The notes: generated by a model from the letters alone, not told the origin. Shown: positions 1 to 6,602, counted from the first letter of the stretch. The stretch: DNA of 7,852 bases from an uncultured Chloroflexota bacterium (GCA_902795255.1 CADBKS010000205.1:1-7852); one strand, 5' to 3'. Made by a program: numbers and translations.

Positions 1-1
1 G

Positions 2-835
2 CTCTACCAGATGAAGGAGTTTTATTATTTTCTGGATTATCTCTGCCAGGTGGCCTACACCTCCTTCCGGGGCCAGAAATTCAACCCGGATGACCTGTTC
101 TGGGACCCCGGCATCTCCATCCAGGAAAACCTGATGCATGAGCATTACGATTCCGCCTATCTGGCTTGGATCTTCGCTTCGGATGACCCGACAGAGATCC
201 TTACCACCGAGCCCGGATATTATCACTATACGATCACCGGGAATGTGGATGTGGAGCTCTTCGACAGCAATGGGGATTTCATTGAAGGGATCAAAAGCAA
301 TGGAGAGATCACGATCGACGCGGAAAGCGTCCGGACGCCCGGGTTCAAGGGAAAGGAGAGCGGCACCATCCTTTACGCCTCCCGCGACGGGTCCCAGACA
401 CTGATCATCCTGCCGAAGGATCAGAACTTTTCCGCGATAATCTACTCCCCCTCCGACCAGAACATCCAATGTTCTCTCCTGGAATATTCGGCAGGAGCCA
501 TTCAGGCAAATGTCCGCTATATCTATTCTCAGGATATGGACAAAGGCACCTTTTACGAAGGTGTGATCGACCGGTCCGTGGTCGATCAGCTTTCCAAACA
601 GGACCTGACCGACCGGGGCTTTTACATCATCGAGCCGTGGTCACAGGACAGCGTTTACTCTCCTTCCGCGGTCATGCGGCTGGAGAACACGGATGTTTTT
701 CATCCGTCACCGTTCGTTTTTCTGACCTTTTCCGGTCTCGCGCTGTTGATGGCCGCCTACATTCTGGTCCTGCTTGCCGCAGGCCTGCGCACTGCAGTGG
801 TCCGCCGCATCCGCACCCGGAAGAAGGCCCGTTAG
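2..835 (+). CDS. C-terminal part of a membrane-anchored extracytoplasmic protein (5' end outside window)
   Basis: I do not recognise a specific gene. The reading frame is open to the left edge (codons for L-Y-Q precede the first Met at nt 11) and no Shine-Dalgarno precedes that Met, so the gene most likely begins upstream. Numbering from that Met, residues about 60-185 are rich in beta strands, with phrases such as VDVELFDSNGDF and TLIILPKDQNF. From general memory this resembles the C-terminal sandwich domain of some Firmicute alpha/beta-hydrolase-like surface proteins, where a V-D-V-x-x-x-D-x-x-G strand is followed by an 'ILP-D' strand; that is inference. Residues about 233-259 form one hydrophobic membrane segment, followed by a strongly basic tail (RRIRTRKKAR). 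This predicts a type I arrangement with the bulk outside and a short cytoplasmic tail. No catalytic residues can be assigned in the visible part. Confidence 0.7.
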   Translation, partial: LYQMKEFYYFLDYLCQVAYTSFRGQKFNPDDLFWDPGISIQENLMHEHYDSAYLAWIFASDDPTEILTTEPGYYHYTITGNVDVELFDSNGDFIEGIKSNGEITIDAESVRTPGFKGKESGTILYASRDGSQTLIILPKDQNFSAIIYSPSDQNIQCSLLEYSAGAIQANVRYIYSQDMDKGTFYEGVIDRSVVDQLSKQDLTDRGFYIIEPWSQDSVYSPSAVMRLENTDVFHPSPFVFLTFSGLALLMAAYILVLLAAGLRTAVVRRIRTRKKAR

Positions 836-849
836 GAAAAAAGCGGGGA

Positions 850-878
850 TGAACAGGCATAAACACCTGTGCTAAAAT
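850..878 (+). promoter_or_regulatory. Candidate extended -10 promoter for the metF operon
   Basis: TGAACA (850-855, 4 of 6 matches to the -35 consensus) and TAAAAT (873-878, 5 of 6) are separated by 17 nt. A TG one base upstream of the -10 (870-871) gives an extended -10. A short dyad, ACAGG (853-857) and CCTGT (866-870), lies over the -35 and spacer and could be an operator. Transcription would start near 885, leaving a leader of about 180 nt before metF. Confidence 0.45.
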
Positions 879-884
879 TAAATA

Positions 885-1068
885 GAAGACAGCCGATAAA
901 TATGGGGAAGTCTCATCAGGAGTCTCCGGAGTAAAACAAAACCCGTCGTTTCAGACAGAATAAAACCGGGATGCCGGGACGCGCCTTGCAAAGCACTCCC
1001 TTTCGGCTGCCACATACATAACAAATGAGCTCTTACAACAGAGCACAGCTTACTGAAGGAAGAAACAT
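885..1068 (+). promoter_or_regulatory. Structured 5' leader of metF, class not recognised
   Basis: This is the predicted untranslated leader of metF. Two foldable elements are visible. GCCGGG (973-978) can pair with CCC (998-1000) plus CGGC (1004-1007), with a TTT bulge and an inner TGC-AAA-GCA mini-hairpin (987-995). GCTCT (1029-1033) pairs with AGAGC (1040-1044) and extends, past an A-A mismatch, to TG/CA (1026-1047), ending just before the ribosome binding site. I could not find the conserved cores of the SAM (S-box), cobalamin or THF riboswitches, or the T-box GGTGG-type element. Confidence 0.35.
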
Positions 1069-1938
1069 ATGAAGATCAGCGACATTCTCAAAGAGGGAAA
1101 ACCGACCATTTCATTTGAGGTCTATCCGCCGAAAACCGACGACATGTTCCCGAAGATCCGGGAAGCGACCATGGAGATCGCGAACCTGAAGCCGGATTTC
1201 ATGAGCGTGACCTACGGGGCAAACGGAGGAACACGGCGCCATACATTCCAGCTTGCCTCAGACATCCAGACCCAGTGCGGCGTGACCGCTCTGGCCCATA
1301 TCACCTGCGTGACAACGGATAAAAAGGGTATTTATGAGCGGCTGGACGACCTGAAATCCAAACACATCGAAAACGTCCTCGCCCTCCGCGGGGATATCCC
1401 GGAAGGGTATGAGTTTCCGAAAGAAAACGGCTACCTGCACGCCAGCGAACTGGCAGCGGATATCAAAGCTTACGGCGATTTCTGTATCGGCGGGGCCTGC
1501 TATCCCGAGGGGCATCCGGAATCCGCCAACAAACAGCAGGATATGGAGAACCTCAAGCGGAAAGTCGACGCGGGATGCGAATTTCTGACGACCCAGATGT
1601 TCTTTGACAACAGCATCTTCTACAGCTTCCTTTACCGCATCCGCGAGATCGGCATCACCTGCCCGATCCTGGCGGGGATCTTCCCGATTACCCAGCGCAG
1701 CCAGATCGAAAAGGCTATCAAACTCTCCGGAACCGTCTTCCCGGCGCGCTTCCTTTCCATCGCGGACAAATTCGGGGACAACCCGAAAGCCATGAAGCAG
1801 GCCGGCATCGCCTACGCCACGGAACAGATCATCGACCTGCTCGCCAACGGGGTCAAGGGGATCCATGTTTATTCCATGAACAAGCCGGACGTTGCCGGTA
1901 AGATCATGGAGAACCTTTCCGAAGTGCTCAGGGCATGA
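1069..1938 (+). CDS. metF: 5,10-methylenetetrahydrofolate reductase (MetF)
   Basis: A cytoplasmic flavoenzyme that reduces 5,10-methylene-THF to 5-methyl-THF, the methyl donor for methionine synthase. At 289 residues it has the normal length of the bacterial single-domain FAD TIM-barrel enzyme. Family motifs are in order: SFEVYPPK with the catalytic Glu at residue 17, VTYGANGG (47-54), AHITC (76-80), ALRGD with Asp109, GGACYPEGHPE (141-151), LTTQMFFD with Gln176, AGIFPI (202-207) and HVYSMN (266-271). The ATG is preceded by GAAGGAAG (1055-1062) at a good spacing of 6 nt. The stop overlaps the start of the next gene in ATGA, so the two are translationally coupled. The enzyme feeds MetH, encoded 1.6 kb downstream. 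Some anaerobe MetF proteins need a MetV partner, but no MetV-like gene is visible here, so the electron donor cannot be told. Confidence 0.96.
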   Translation: MKISDILKEGKPTISFEVYPPKTDDMFPKIREATMEIANLKPDFMSVTYGANGGTRRHTFQLASDIQTQCGVTALAHITCVTTDKKGIYERLDDLKSKHIENVLALRGDIPEGYEFPKENGYLHASELAADIKAYGDFCIGGACYPEGHPESANKQQDMENLKRKVDAGCEFLTTQMFFDNSIFYSFLYRIREIGITCPILAGIFPITQRSQIEKAIKLSGTVFPARFLSIADKFGDNPKAMKQAGIAYATEQIIDLLANGVKGIHVYSMNKPDVAGKIMENLSEVLRA

Positions 1939-2579
1939 TCCGGATCGACCCTCAGGAAGTCGCCCGCTACCTGAGTTACCGGGGACAGCAGCCTGATGAA
2001 GCGGTCCGCCGTATGATCACGGAGTGCATGGAAGAAGTCAACGGTGCAGCAGTTCCCCGATCCGTCTGCGAACGGTTCCCGCTGTATTATGATAAAGCGG
2101 AAGGGTTTTCCGCCGCTTCCCTGCGCTTCAGCAGCCGCAGTCTGGAGCGGAACCTGGCCGGTTGTATGGAAGTGTACCTTTTCGCAGCCACACTCGGAGT
2201 CGCCGTCGATACGCTGATCCACCGGGCCGTGATCCTGGATGCGGCCAAAGGCGTGGTCATGCAGGCCGCCGCTGCCGCCGCCATCGAGGCTTACTGCGAT
2301 GAAGAAAATGACCGGCTGCGCCGTCAGACGGAAGCGGAAGGGCTCTGGCTCCGGCCGCGCTTCAGCCCGGGATATGGGGATCTTTCTCTGGCATGCCAGC
2401 GGGATTTTCTCCGTGTGCTCAAAGCGCAGAAAAATATCGGACTTACGCTCACGGATTCGGGAATGATGGTGCCTGTTAAATCCGTCACCGCACTGATCGG
2501 GATCAGTCCGGTCCCGACCGCCTGCCACCGGCAGGGCTGTGAAGTCTGCGATAAAACAGACTGCCCCTTTCGCAGATAG
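1935..2579 (+). CDS. Stand-alone cobalamin-dependent methionine synthase activation-domain protein
   Basis: This 214-residue cytoplasmic protein corresponds to the C-terminal reactivation (SAM-binding) domain of long MetH enzymes, here a separate polypeptide. The diagnostic stretch is RPRFSPGYGDL (140-150) followed by VLKAQKNIGLTLTDSGMMVP (161-180) and a VTALIGISP strand. It parallels the R-x-S-x-G-Y SAM-binding motif and the 'IGxxLTxS' segment of the family. The MetH at 3503-5929 lacks exactly this domain, so the two should work together: the activation protein supplies SAM to remethylate cobalamin oxidised to cob(II)alamin. The C-terminus has a cysteine cluster, C197-x4-C202-x2-C205-x4-C210, which could bind a metal or Fe-S centre (inference). 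Its ATG overlaps the metF stop (ATGA, 1935-1938) and has only a weak purine stretch upstream, which fits translational coupling. Confidence 0.9.
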   Translation: MIRIDPQEVARYLSYRGQQPDEAVRRMITECMEEVNGAAVPRSVCERFPLYYDKAEGFSAASLRFSSRSLERNLAGCMEVYLFAATLGVAVDTLIHRAVILDAAKGVVMQAAAAAAIEAYCDEENDRLRRQTEAEGLWLRPRFSPGYGDLSLACQRDFLRVLKAQKNIGLTLTDSGMMVPVKSVTALIGISPVPTACHRQGCEVCDKTDCPFRR

Positions 2580-2593
2580 GCAACGGTTTTTTT
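2562..2593 (+). terminator. Weak candidate terminator after the metF operon
   Basis: TGCC (2562-2565) can pair with GGCA (2579-2582), and a T7 run follows at 2587-2593. An alternative pairing is TCTGCG (2545-2550) with CGCAGA (2571-2576). Both stems are short and overlap the end of the coding region, so the T run is the main evidence. Confidence 0.3.
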
Positions 2594-2659
2594 CCCATTA
2601 TTCTCTGTCATATCCTTTCATGATTTTTCAGGTCAAATGTCACATGTATACGAAACTTT

Positions 2660-2676
2660 CTGGCATAGTCCTTGCA
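2660..2676 (+). promoter_or_regulatory. Sigma-54 (RpoN/SigL) type -24/-12 promoter
   Basis: The sequence reads C-TGGCA (2660-2665), seven bases, TTGCA (2672-2676). The invariant GG (2662-2663) and GC (2674-2675) are exactly 10 nt apart, as sigma-54 requires. It matches the YTGGCACG-N4-TTGCW consensus except for TA in place of CG after TGGCA. Transcription would start near 2687, pointing to the right. A sigma-54 promoter needs an enhancer-binding activator, and no binding site could be assigned upstream. The +strand target would be the hairpin at 2758 and, if read-through occurs, the small secreted protein. Confidence 0.6.
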
Positions 2677-2686
2677 CTTGTGGTAA

Positions 2687-2790
2687 AATATTATATGGAG
2701 AGAGGGGAAAATTCAGTCAGAGACTACCCCCATTGATCACAACTTCAGAGAATTGAACCAAAACAAAGTGTCATTGTTTTGGACTTTTTT
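2687..2790 (+). ncRNA. Possible short RNA or attenuated leader from the sigma-54 promoter
   Basis: The predicted start of the sigma-54 promoter (about 2687) and the T tract of the hairpin at 2758-2790 bound a transcript of roughly 100 nt with no convincing open reading frame. It could be a small RNA, or an attenuated leader of the gene at 2890. This is inferred only from the order of promoter and terminator. Confidence 0.3.
2758..2790 (+). terminator. Intrinsic terminator or attenuator hairpin with T6 tract
   Basis: CCAAAACAA (2758-2766) and TTGTTTTGG (2774-2782) form a perfect 9-bp stem with a 7-nt loop, followed by AC and T6 (2785-2790). The stem is AT-rich, so it is probably a moderate terminator. 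The left arm with its preceding GAA (2755-2763) can alternatively pair with TTTTGGTT-T-C (2787-2796), an arrangement compatible with attenuation. Confidence 0.55.
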
Positions 2791-2802
2791 GGTTTCGCAT
2801 AC

Positions 2803-2865
<63 letters not shown>

Positions 2866-2889
2866 ATTTTTCAGAGGAGATAAAAACTC

Positions 2890-3297
2890 ATGAAAAAATT
2901 CTTTTTACTGTTTGTTTTGATGTGCCTGCTGGTTTCAGCAATGGCTGTTAGCGCTGATTCATGTACCACCTGTCCTACAGGTAAGACATGCGATCCCTGC
3001 ACTGAAGAATGCAAATTCAAGGTGACCTACGACGGCGGTAATTGCCTGGCAGTCGTCCCGTTTGACTGCGAAGAACACGCCTATGCCGAATGTGTTGAAG
3101 TTATGTTCGAACCGGTCCAGTACAAGAATGGGCTTATCTTTTATGGCTGGGACTATGATGGTGACGGTGTGGCTGACTTTGGCTACAGCAACAAGACCTT
3201 CCGCATGCCGATGCATGATGTCACTATGAAAGCGATCTGCATTCCGCAGTTCTATCCCGCAGCTCCGTCCGGCTGCCACCTGGGCGGCTGCAGATGA
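2890..3297 (+). CDS. Small secreted cysteine-rich protein with an InlB B-repeat-like domain
   Basis: A 135-residue exported protein. Residues 1-22 are a classical signal peptide: KK, then a hydrophobic core, then VSA, with cleavage likely after Ala22. The mature part has 11 cysteines, five of them in an N-terminal cluster (C25, C28, C34, C37, C41, with CTTC and CDPC pairs) and two near the end (C129, C134), suggesting disulfides or metal binding. Residues 42-117 follow the pattern of a Listeria-Bacteroides (InlB B-repeat-like, 'Flg_new') repeat: FKVTYDGG, then VPFD, then F-Y-G-W-D, then TFRMPMHDVTMKAIC. An aspartate loop D88-x-D90-x-D92-G-x-x-D96 resembles a calcium-binding loop. The start has a strong ribosome site, AGAGGAGA (2873-2880). 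Codon use is more AT-rich than in the met genes around it. The exact function is unknown; a surface or secreted accessory role is inferred. Confidence 0.82.
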   Translation: MKKFFLLFVLMCLLVSAMAVSADSCTTCPTGKTCDPCTEECKFKVTYDGGNCLAVVPFDCEEHAYAECVEVMFEPVQYKNGLIFYGWDYDGDGVADFGYSNKTFRMPMHDVTMKAICIPQFYPAAPSGCHLGGCR

Positions 3298-3350
3298 TCT
3301 TCTGCAATCAATTTGGAAATATAAACAGCTGAAAAGCTATTGATTTCCAC

Positions 3351-3398
3351 CTGAAAAACTTCCGGAAAATTCAGGATACTCGTCCGGAAGTTTTTCAG
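3351..3398 (+). terminator. Strong, probably bidirectional terminator with a 16-bp perfect stem
   Basis: CTGAAAAACTTCCGGA (3351-3366) and its exact reverse complement (3383-3398) form a 16-bp stem around a 16-nt loop. The A5/T5 outer part lets it act on either strand. It ends the secreted protein transcript and separates it from metH. A weaker alternative pairing, CCTGAA (3350-3355) with TTCAGG (3370-3375), shares the left arm. Confidence 0.85.
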
Positions 3399-3462
3399 TT
3401 AATCATACTTAGCTGACTTTTCGGTTCGTTCATGAATTCCAAATATCCGGGACGTTTCATTT

Positions 3463-3468
3463 TATAAT
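3463..3468 (+). promoter_or_regulatory. Candidate -10 box of the metH promoter
   Basis: A perfect TATAAT lies 34 nt before the metH start, in the short gap after the terminator, so metH appears to have its own promoter. No good -35 box lies at 16-18 nt upstream, so an activator may be needed. No SAM or cobalamin riboswitch core is visible in the roughly 100-nt gap. Confidence 0.4.
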
Positions 3469-3502
3469 TGTTCAGATAAAGTTTATATCGCGGAGGCGAA
3501 GG

Positions 3503-5929
3503 ATGAACATTCGGGAATTGATCGGAAAGAAAATGCTTTATTTCGACGGCGGTCTCGGCACACTGCTGCAGGCCCGGGGTCTTCAGCCCGGTGAAGAACC
3601 CGAGCGCTGGAACGTCGACCACCCGGATGTGATCCGGGATGTCCATTTCTCCTATTATCAGGCCGGATGCCATATCGTCACGACCGATTCCCTGAACTGC
3701 AACGTACTGAACTTTCCGGAAGACGGGGCATACAGCGTCGAAGCAATCGCCCGGGCCGCTGTCGCCAATGCCGCCGCCGCGCGGGAACAGATGGATGCCA
3801 TCGACGGGGGAGCCGAACCGCGCTTCATTGCCTTCAGCATCGGCTCGCTCGGCCGGCTCCTCAAACCGCTTGGAACACTCTCTTTTGATGACGCCTATGA
3901 TATTTTCGCACGGACTGTCAAAGCCGCCGACGCGGCAGGAGCGGATATTCTCCACTTTGAAACGCTCAACGACCTCTATGAAGTCAAAGCGGCGGTCCTG
4001 GCGGCAAAAGAGAACAGCAGCCTGCCCGTCTTCGTCACCATGACCTATGATGAAAGCGGCCGGCTGATGACCGGCGGCGACGTACCGGCGGAAGTCGCGC
4101 TGCTCGAAGGACTGGGCGTGGACGCACTGGGCATCAACTGTGGGCTCGGGCCTGCCCAGATGAAACCGATCGCCCTGCGGATGCTCGAATACGCCTCCAT
4201 TCCGATGATCGTCAACCCCAACGCGGGGCTGCCTTCCACCGTGGACGGCAAAACGGTTTATTCCGTCGGGCCGGAAGAATTTGCCGAAGTCATGGAGGAA
4301 CTCATCCGCGCAGGGTTATGGATCGCAGGCGGATGCTGCGGGACCACACCGGCACATATGAAAGCCATGATCGACCGCTGCCGGGAGATCGAGCATACTC
4401 CCATCACCCCGAAGAACCGTACCCTGGTCTGCGGGACCGGCCGGACCGTCGAGATCGGTCCGGAGCCGGTGATCATCGGTGAGCGCATCAACCCGACCGG
4501 AAAGAAAAAATTCAAGGAAGCCCTCCGCAGCCATGATATCGAATATATCGTTCGCGAAGGGATCAAACAGCAGGAAAAAGGCGCACACATTCTGGACGTG
4601 AATGTCGGTCTTCCGGAGATCGATGAAGTTCAGATGATGTCCGACGTCGTATACGAACTGCAAAGCGTTATCGGCCTGCCGCTTCAGATCGATACATCCA
4701 ATCCGCAGGCAATGGAGAAAGCGCTCCGGCACTACAACGGAAAAGCCCTGATCAATTCCGTGAACGGAAAACAGGAGACGATGGAGCAGATCTTCCCGCT
4801 GGCGAAAAAATACGGAGGGGTCGTGCTCGCCCTGACCCTGGATGAAAACGGGATCCCGGCGACCGCCGAGGGACGGCTCGCCATCGCGGAAAAGATCTAT
4901 TGCACCGCCGCCCGCTATGGCATTGAGAAAAAAGACATCCTGATCGATACGCTCGCGATGACCATCAGTTCCGAACCGAACTCCGCAAATACCGCACTGG
5001 CCACGCTGGACGGGATCCGCGATATTTATCACGGGAATACCGTTCTGGGCGTTTCCAACATATCGTTCGGCCTGCCCCAGCGTGAAATCATCAATTCTGC
5101 ATTCTACACGATGGCGCTCTCCCACGGACTCAGCGCCGCGATCATTAATCCGAATTCGGAGATCATGATGCGGGCATACTATGCCTACCGCGCGCTTGCC
5201 GGACAGGACAAAAACTGCGAAGAATTCATCCGCAGAGCCCCGCAGATGGCAATCGAAACCGCCGCCGCACCCGCAGCCGGAGCAGCATCAGCAGCCCCTC
5301 AGGGCTCCGCATCCGCCGATTCTCTCGGCGCCTGCATCGAACGCGGCCTCCGGGAAGGTGCTGCAGGTTTCGCCGCAGAGATGCTCCGGGACCATGCCGC
5401 GCTGGAGATCATCAACGGAGAACTGATCCCCGCCCTGAACCGGGTCGGGAAAGACTTTGAACAGGGCAAGGCATTCCTGCCCCAGCTGCTGATGAGCGCC
5501 GAGGCAGCCAAATCCGCCTTCGAAGTTCTGAAAGAACACATGAGCAGCACCGGGGAGATCCGGGAGAAAAAGGGGACGATCGTCCTGGCCACCGTCAAGG
5601 GCGACATCCATGACATCGGAAAGAATATCGTCAAAGTCCTGCTCGAGAACTACGATTATGAAGTCATCGATCTCGGCAAGGATGTCGACCCGCAGTTGAT
5701 CGCCGATACCGTGATCTCCACCCGCGCCAAATACTGCGGCCTGAGCGCACTGATGACTACCACCGTACCGGCAATGGAAGTAACGATCAAAGCGCTCCGG
5801 GAAACCGCCCCGTGGTGTAAAGTCATGGTCGGCGGTGCCGTCATGACGCAGGCATACGCCGATATGATCGGCGCTGACGCTTATTGCCGGGATGCCATGG
5901 CGGGCGTAAACTACGCGGAAGGGAACTGA
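3503..5929 (+). CDS. metH: Cobalamin-dependent methionine synthase, short form without activation domain
   Basis: A cytoplasmic enzyme that moves the methyl group of 5-methyl-THF through cobalamin to homocysteine, giving methionine. Three modules are visible in 808 residues. Residues 1-295 are the homocysteine-binding barrel, with zinc ligands Cys213 (GINCGLGP) and Cys278-Cys279 (GGCCGTTP). Residues about 322-570 are the pterin-binding barrel, with GERINPTG (326-333), DVNVG (365-369), QIDTSNP (395-401) and NSVNG (418-422). An Ala-rich linker (586-604) leads to the cobalamin module, about 605-808: a helical cap and a Rossmann domain with the B12 motif D701-x-H703-x-x-G706 (GDIHDIGKN), His703 being the expected cobalt ligand. 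It lacks the roughly 330-residue C-terminal activation domain of the E. coli enzyme (about 1227 residues); that role is taken by the protein at 1935-2579. The start is supported by GGAGG (3492-3496) six nt upstream. Confidence 0.97.
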   Translation: MNIRELIGKKMLYFDGGLGTLLQARGLQPGEEPERWNVDHPDVIRDVHFSYYQAGCHIVTTDSLNCNVLNFPEDGAYSVEAIARAAVANAAAAREQMDAIDGGAEPRFIAFSIGSLGRLLKPLGTLSFDDAYDIFARTVKAADAAGADILHFETLNDLYEVKAAVLAAKENSSLPVFVTMTYDESGRLMTGGDVPAEVALLEGLGVDALGINCGLGPAQMKPIALRMLEYASIPMIVNPNAGLPSTVDGKTVYSVGPEEFAEVMEELIRAGLWIAGGCCGTTPAHMKAMIDRCREIEHTPITPKNRTLVCGTGRTVEIGPEPVIIGERINPTGKKKFKEALRSHDIEYIVREGIKQQEKGAHILDVNVGLPEIDEVQMMSDVVYELQSVIGLPLQIDTSNPQAMEKALRHYNGKALINSVNGKQETMEQIFPLAKKYGGVVLALTLDENGIPATAEGRLAIAEKIYCTAARYGIEKKDILIDTLAMTISSEPNSANTALATLDGIRDIYHGNTVLGVSNISFGLPQREIINSAFYTMALSHGLSAAIINPNSEIMMRAYYAYRALAGQDKNCEEFIRRAPQMAIETAAAPAAGAASAAPQGSASADSLGACIERGLREGAAGFAAEMLRDHAALEIINGELIPALNRVGKDFEQGKAFLPQLLMSAEAAKSAFEVLKEHMSSTGEIREKKGTIVLATVKGDIHDIGKNIVKVLLENYDYEVIDLGKDVDPQLIADTVISTRAKYCGLSALMTTTVPAMEVTIKALRETAPWCKVMVGGAVMTQAYADMIGADAYCRDAMAGVNYAEGN

Positions 5930-5977
5930 ATCCGGCCCTTTCACCGGGGGACCGGGAACCCGGCAGCAATTTTATAA

Positions 5978-6550
5978 ATGGACCTGTATCTTATGAACGA
6001 ACCTGAATCCAACGAATACAACGTCCTGAAGGAACTTTTTCCGGCCAAAGCACCGGAAATAAGCCCTGACGGCGTATTCTGCGCCGTTTCCGAAGAGGAA
6101 ATCGAGCTCCACGGCATGACCGTCTTGGGTGAATGCGCTCCGGATAACGGAGCGGACCCGGTCACGCTTGAACTGCTGAAGAGAGCAAAGGAAGCCGCTT
6201 CCGCAGGAACGGGAAAGGTCTCCCTGGTCCTTGCCGGCAGCGGGATCGCGGCAGCTGCCCGACAGTATTTTGCACACGGAGCGGACCGGATCTTTGTCTA
6301 TGACGATCCGGTGCTGCGCACGCCTTCGGAAAGCTGTCTGCGCGCCGTTCTGGCACATTTCCTGACGAACTACAAACCCGACTGTATTCTGGGCACAGAA
6401 AATCCGATCGGGACCGTTCTTTTTTCCGGAATTGCACAATACGGACTTTTGGATCCGGATAAAATGCCCCGGATCAGCTCCGCATTTCCGGCCGATCCGG
6501 AACACCGCGGGGAACTGATCCTTTGCGAGATCCCCGAACCGGTGATCTGA
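5978..6550 (+). CDS. Stand-alone ETF alpha N-terminal-domain-like protein
   Basis: A 190-residue cytoplasmic protein. Residues about 32-155 resemble the N-terminal alpha/beta domain of electron transfer flavoprotein alpha: a DGVFCAVSEEEIEL strand pair, VTLELLKRAKEA (62-73), VSLVLAGSGI (81-90), HGADRIFVYDDPVL (100-113) and KPDCILGTENPIG (133-145). The C-terminal FAD-binding domain of ETF alpha, which would follow, is absent: the protein ends about 35 residues later and hairpins follow. An in-frame TAA sits directly before the ATG, so 5978 is the earliest possible start. No Shine-Dalgarno is visible, so translation may depend on read-through from metH, 48 nt upstream on the same strand. Function is unknown. 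It could bind a nucleotide or partner protein, supply or modulate electrons for cobalamin reactivation (speculative), or be a remnant of a larger ETF gene. Confidence 0.72.
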   Translation: MDLYLMNEPESNEYNVLKELFPAKAPEISPDGVFCAVSEEEIELHGMTVLGECAPDNGADPVTLELLKRAKEAASAGTGKVSLVLAGSGIAAAARQYFAHGADRIFVYDDPVLRTPSESCLRAVLAHFLTNYKPDCILGTENPIGTVLFSGIAQYGLLDPDKMPRISSAFPADPEHRGELILCEIPEPVI

Positions 6551-6554
6551 CACT

Positions 6555-6571
6555 GTCCGGCAATCCCGGAC
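6555..6571 (+). terminator. Hairpin just after the ETF-like gene, weak terminator candidate
   Basis: GTCCGG (6555-6560) and CCGGAC (6566-6571) form a 6-bp stem around CAATC, four nt after the stop codon. There is no T run downstream, so it may protect the 3' end or work together with the convergent terminator at 6603-6635. Confidence 0.3.
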
Positions 6572-6602
6572 GACCGGCGGGGAATCTTCGTCCTGCCGGC
6601 AT

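Noticed and set aside
885..1068. SAM riboswitch, cobalamin riboswitch, THF riboswitch or T-box before metF
   Set aside because: I looked for their conserved core motifs and did not find them; only unassigned hairpins are visible.
1869..2528. Minus-strand open frame (219 codons) opposite the activation-domain gene
   Set aside because: It is a shadow of the plus-strand gene, without a start signal of its own or any family motif.
2539..2736. 65-codon open frame (+) over the end of the activation gene and the intergenic region
   Set aside because: It overlaps the end of a well-supported gene, has no ribosome site, and runs through the sigma-54 promoter; its composition looks like non-coding sequence.
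4316..5125. Long open frame on the minus strand inside metH (269 codons)
   Set aside because: It is a mirror of the GC-rich metH coding strand; the translation has no recognisable domain and metH is certain on the other strand.
5288..5944. Minus-strand open frame (218 codons) opposite the B12 domain of metH
   Set aside because: It is a shadow frame; the plus strand carries clear cobalamin-binding motifs here.
5930..5977. CCGG-rich gap after metH as a terminator
   Set aside because: The possible stem (CCGG with a GAAC loop) is only 4 bp and the T-rich stretch is short and offset, so it was not called.
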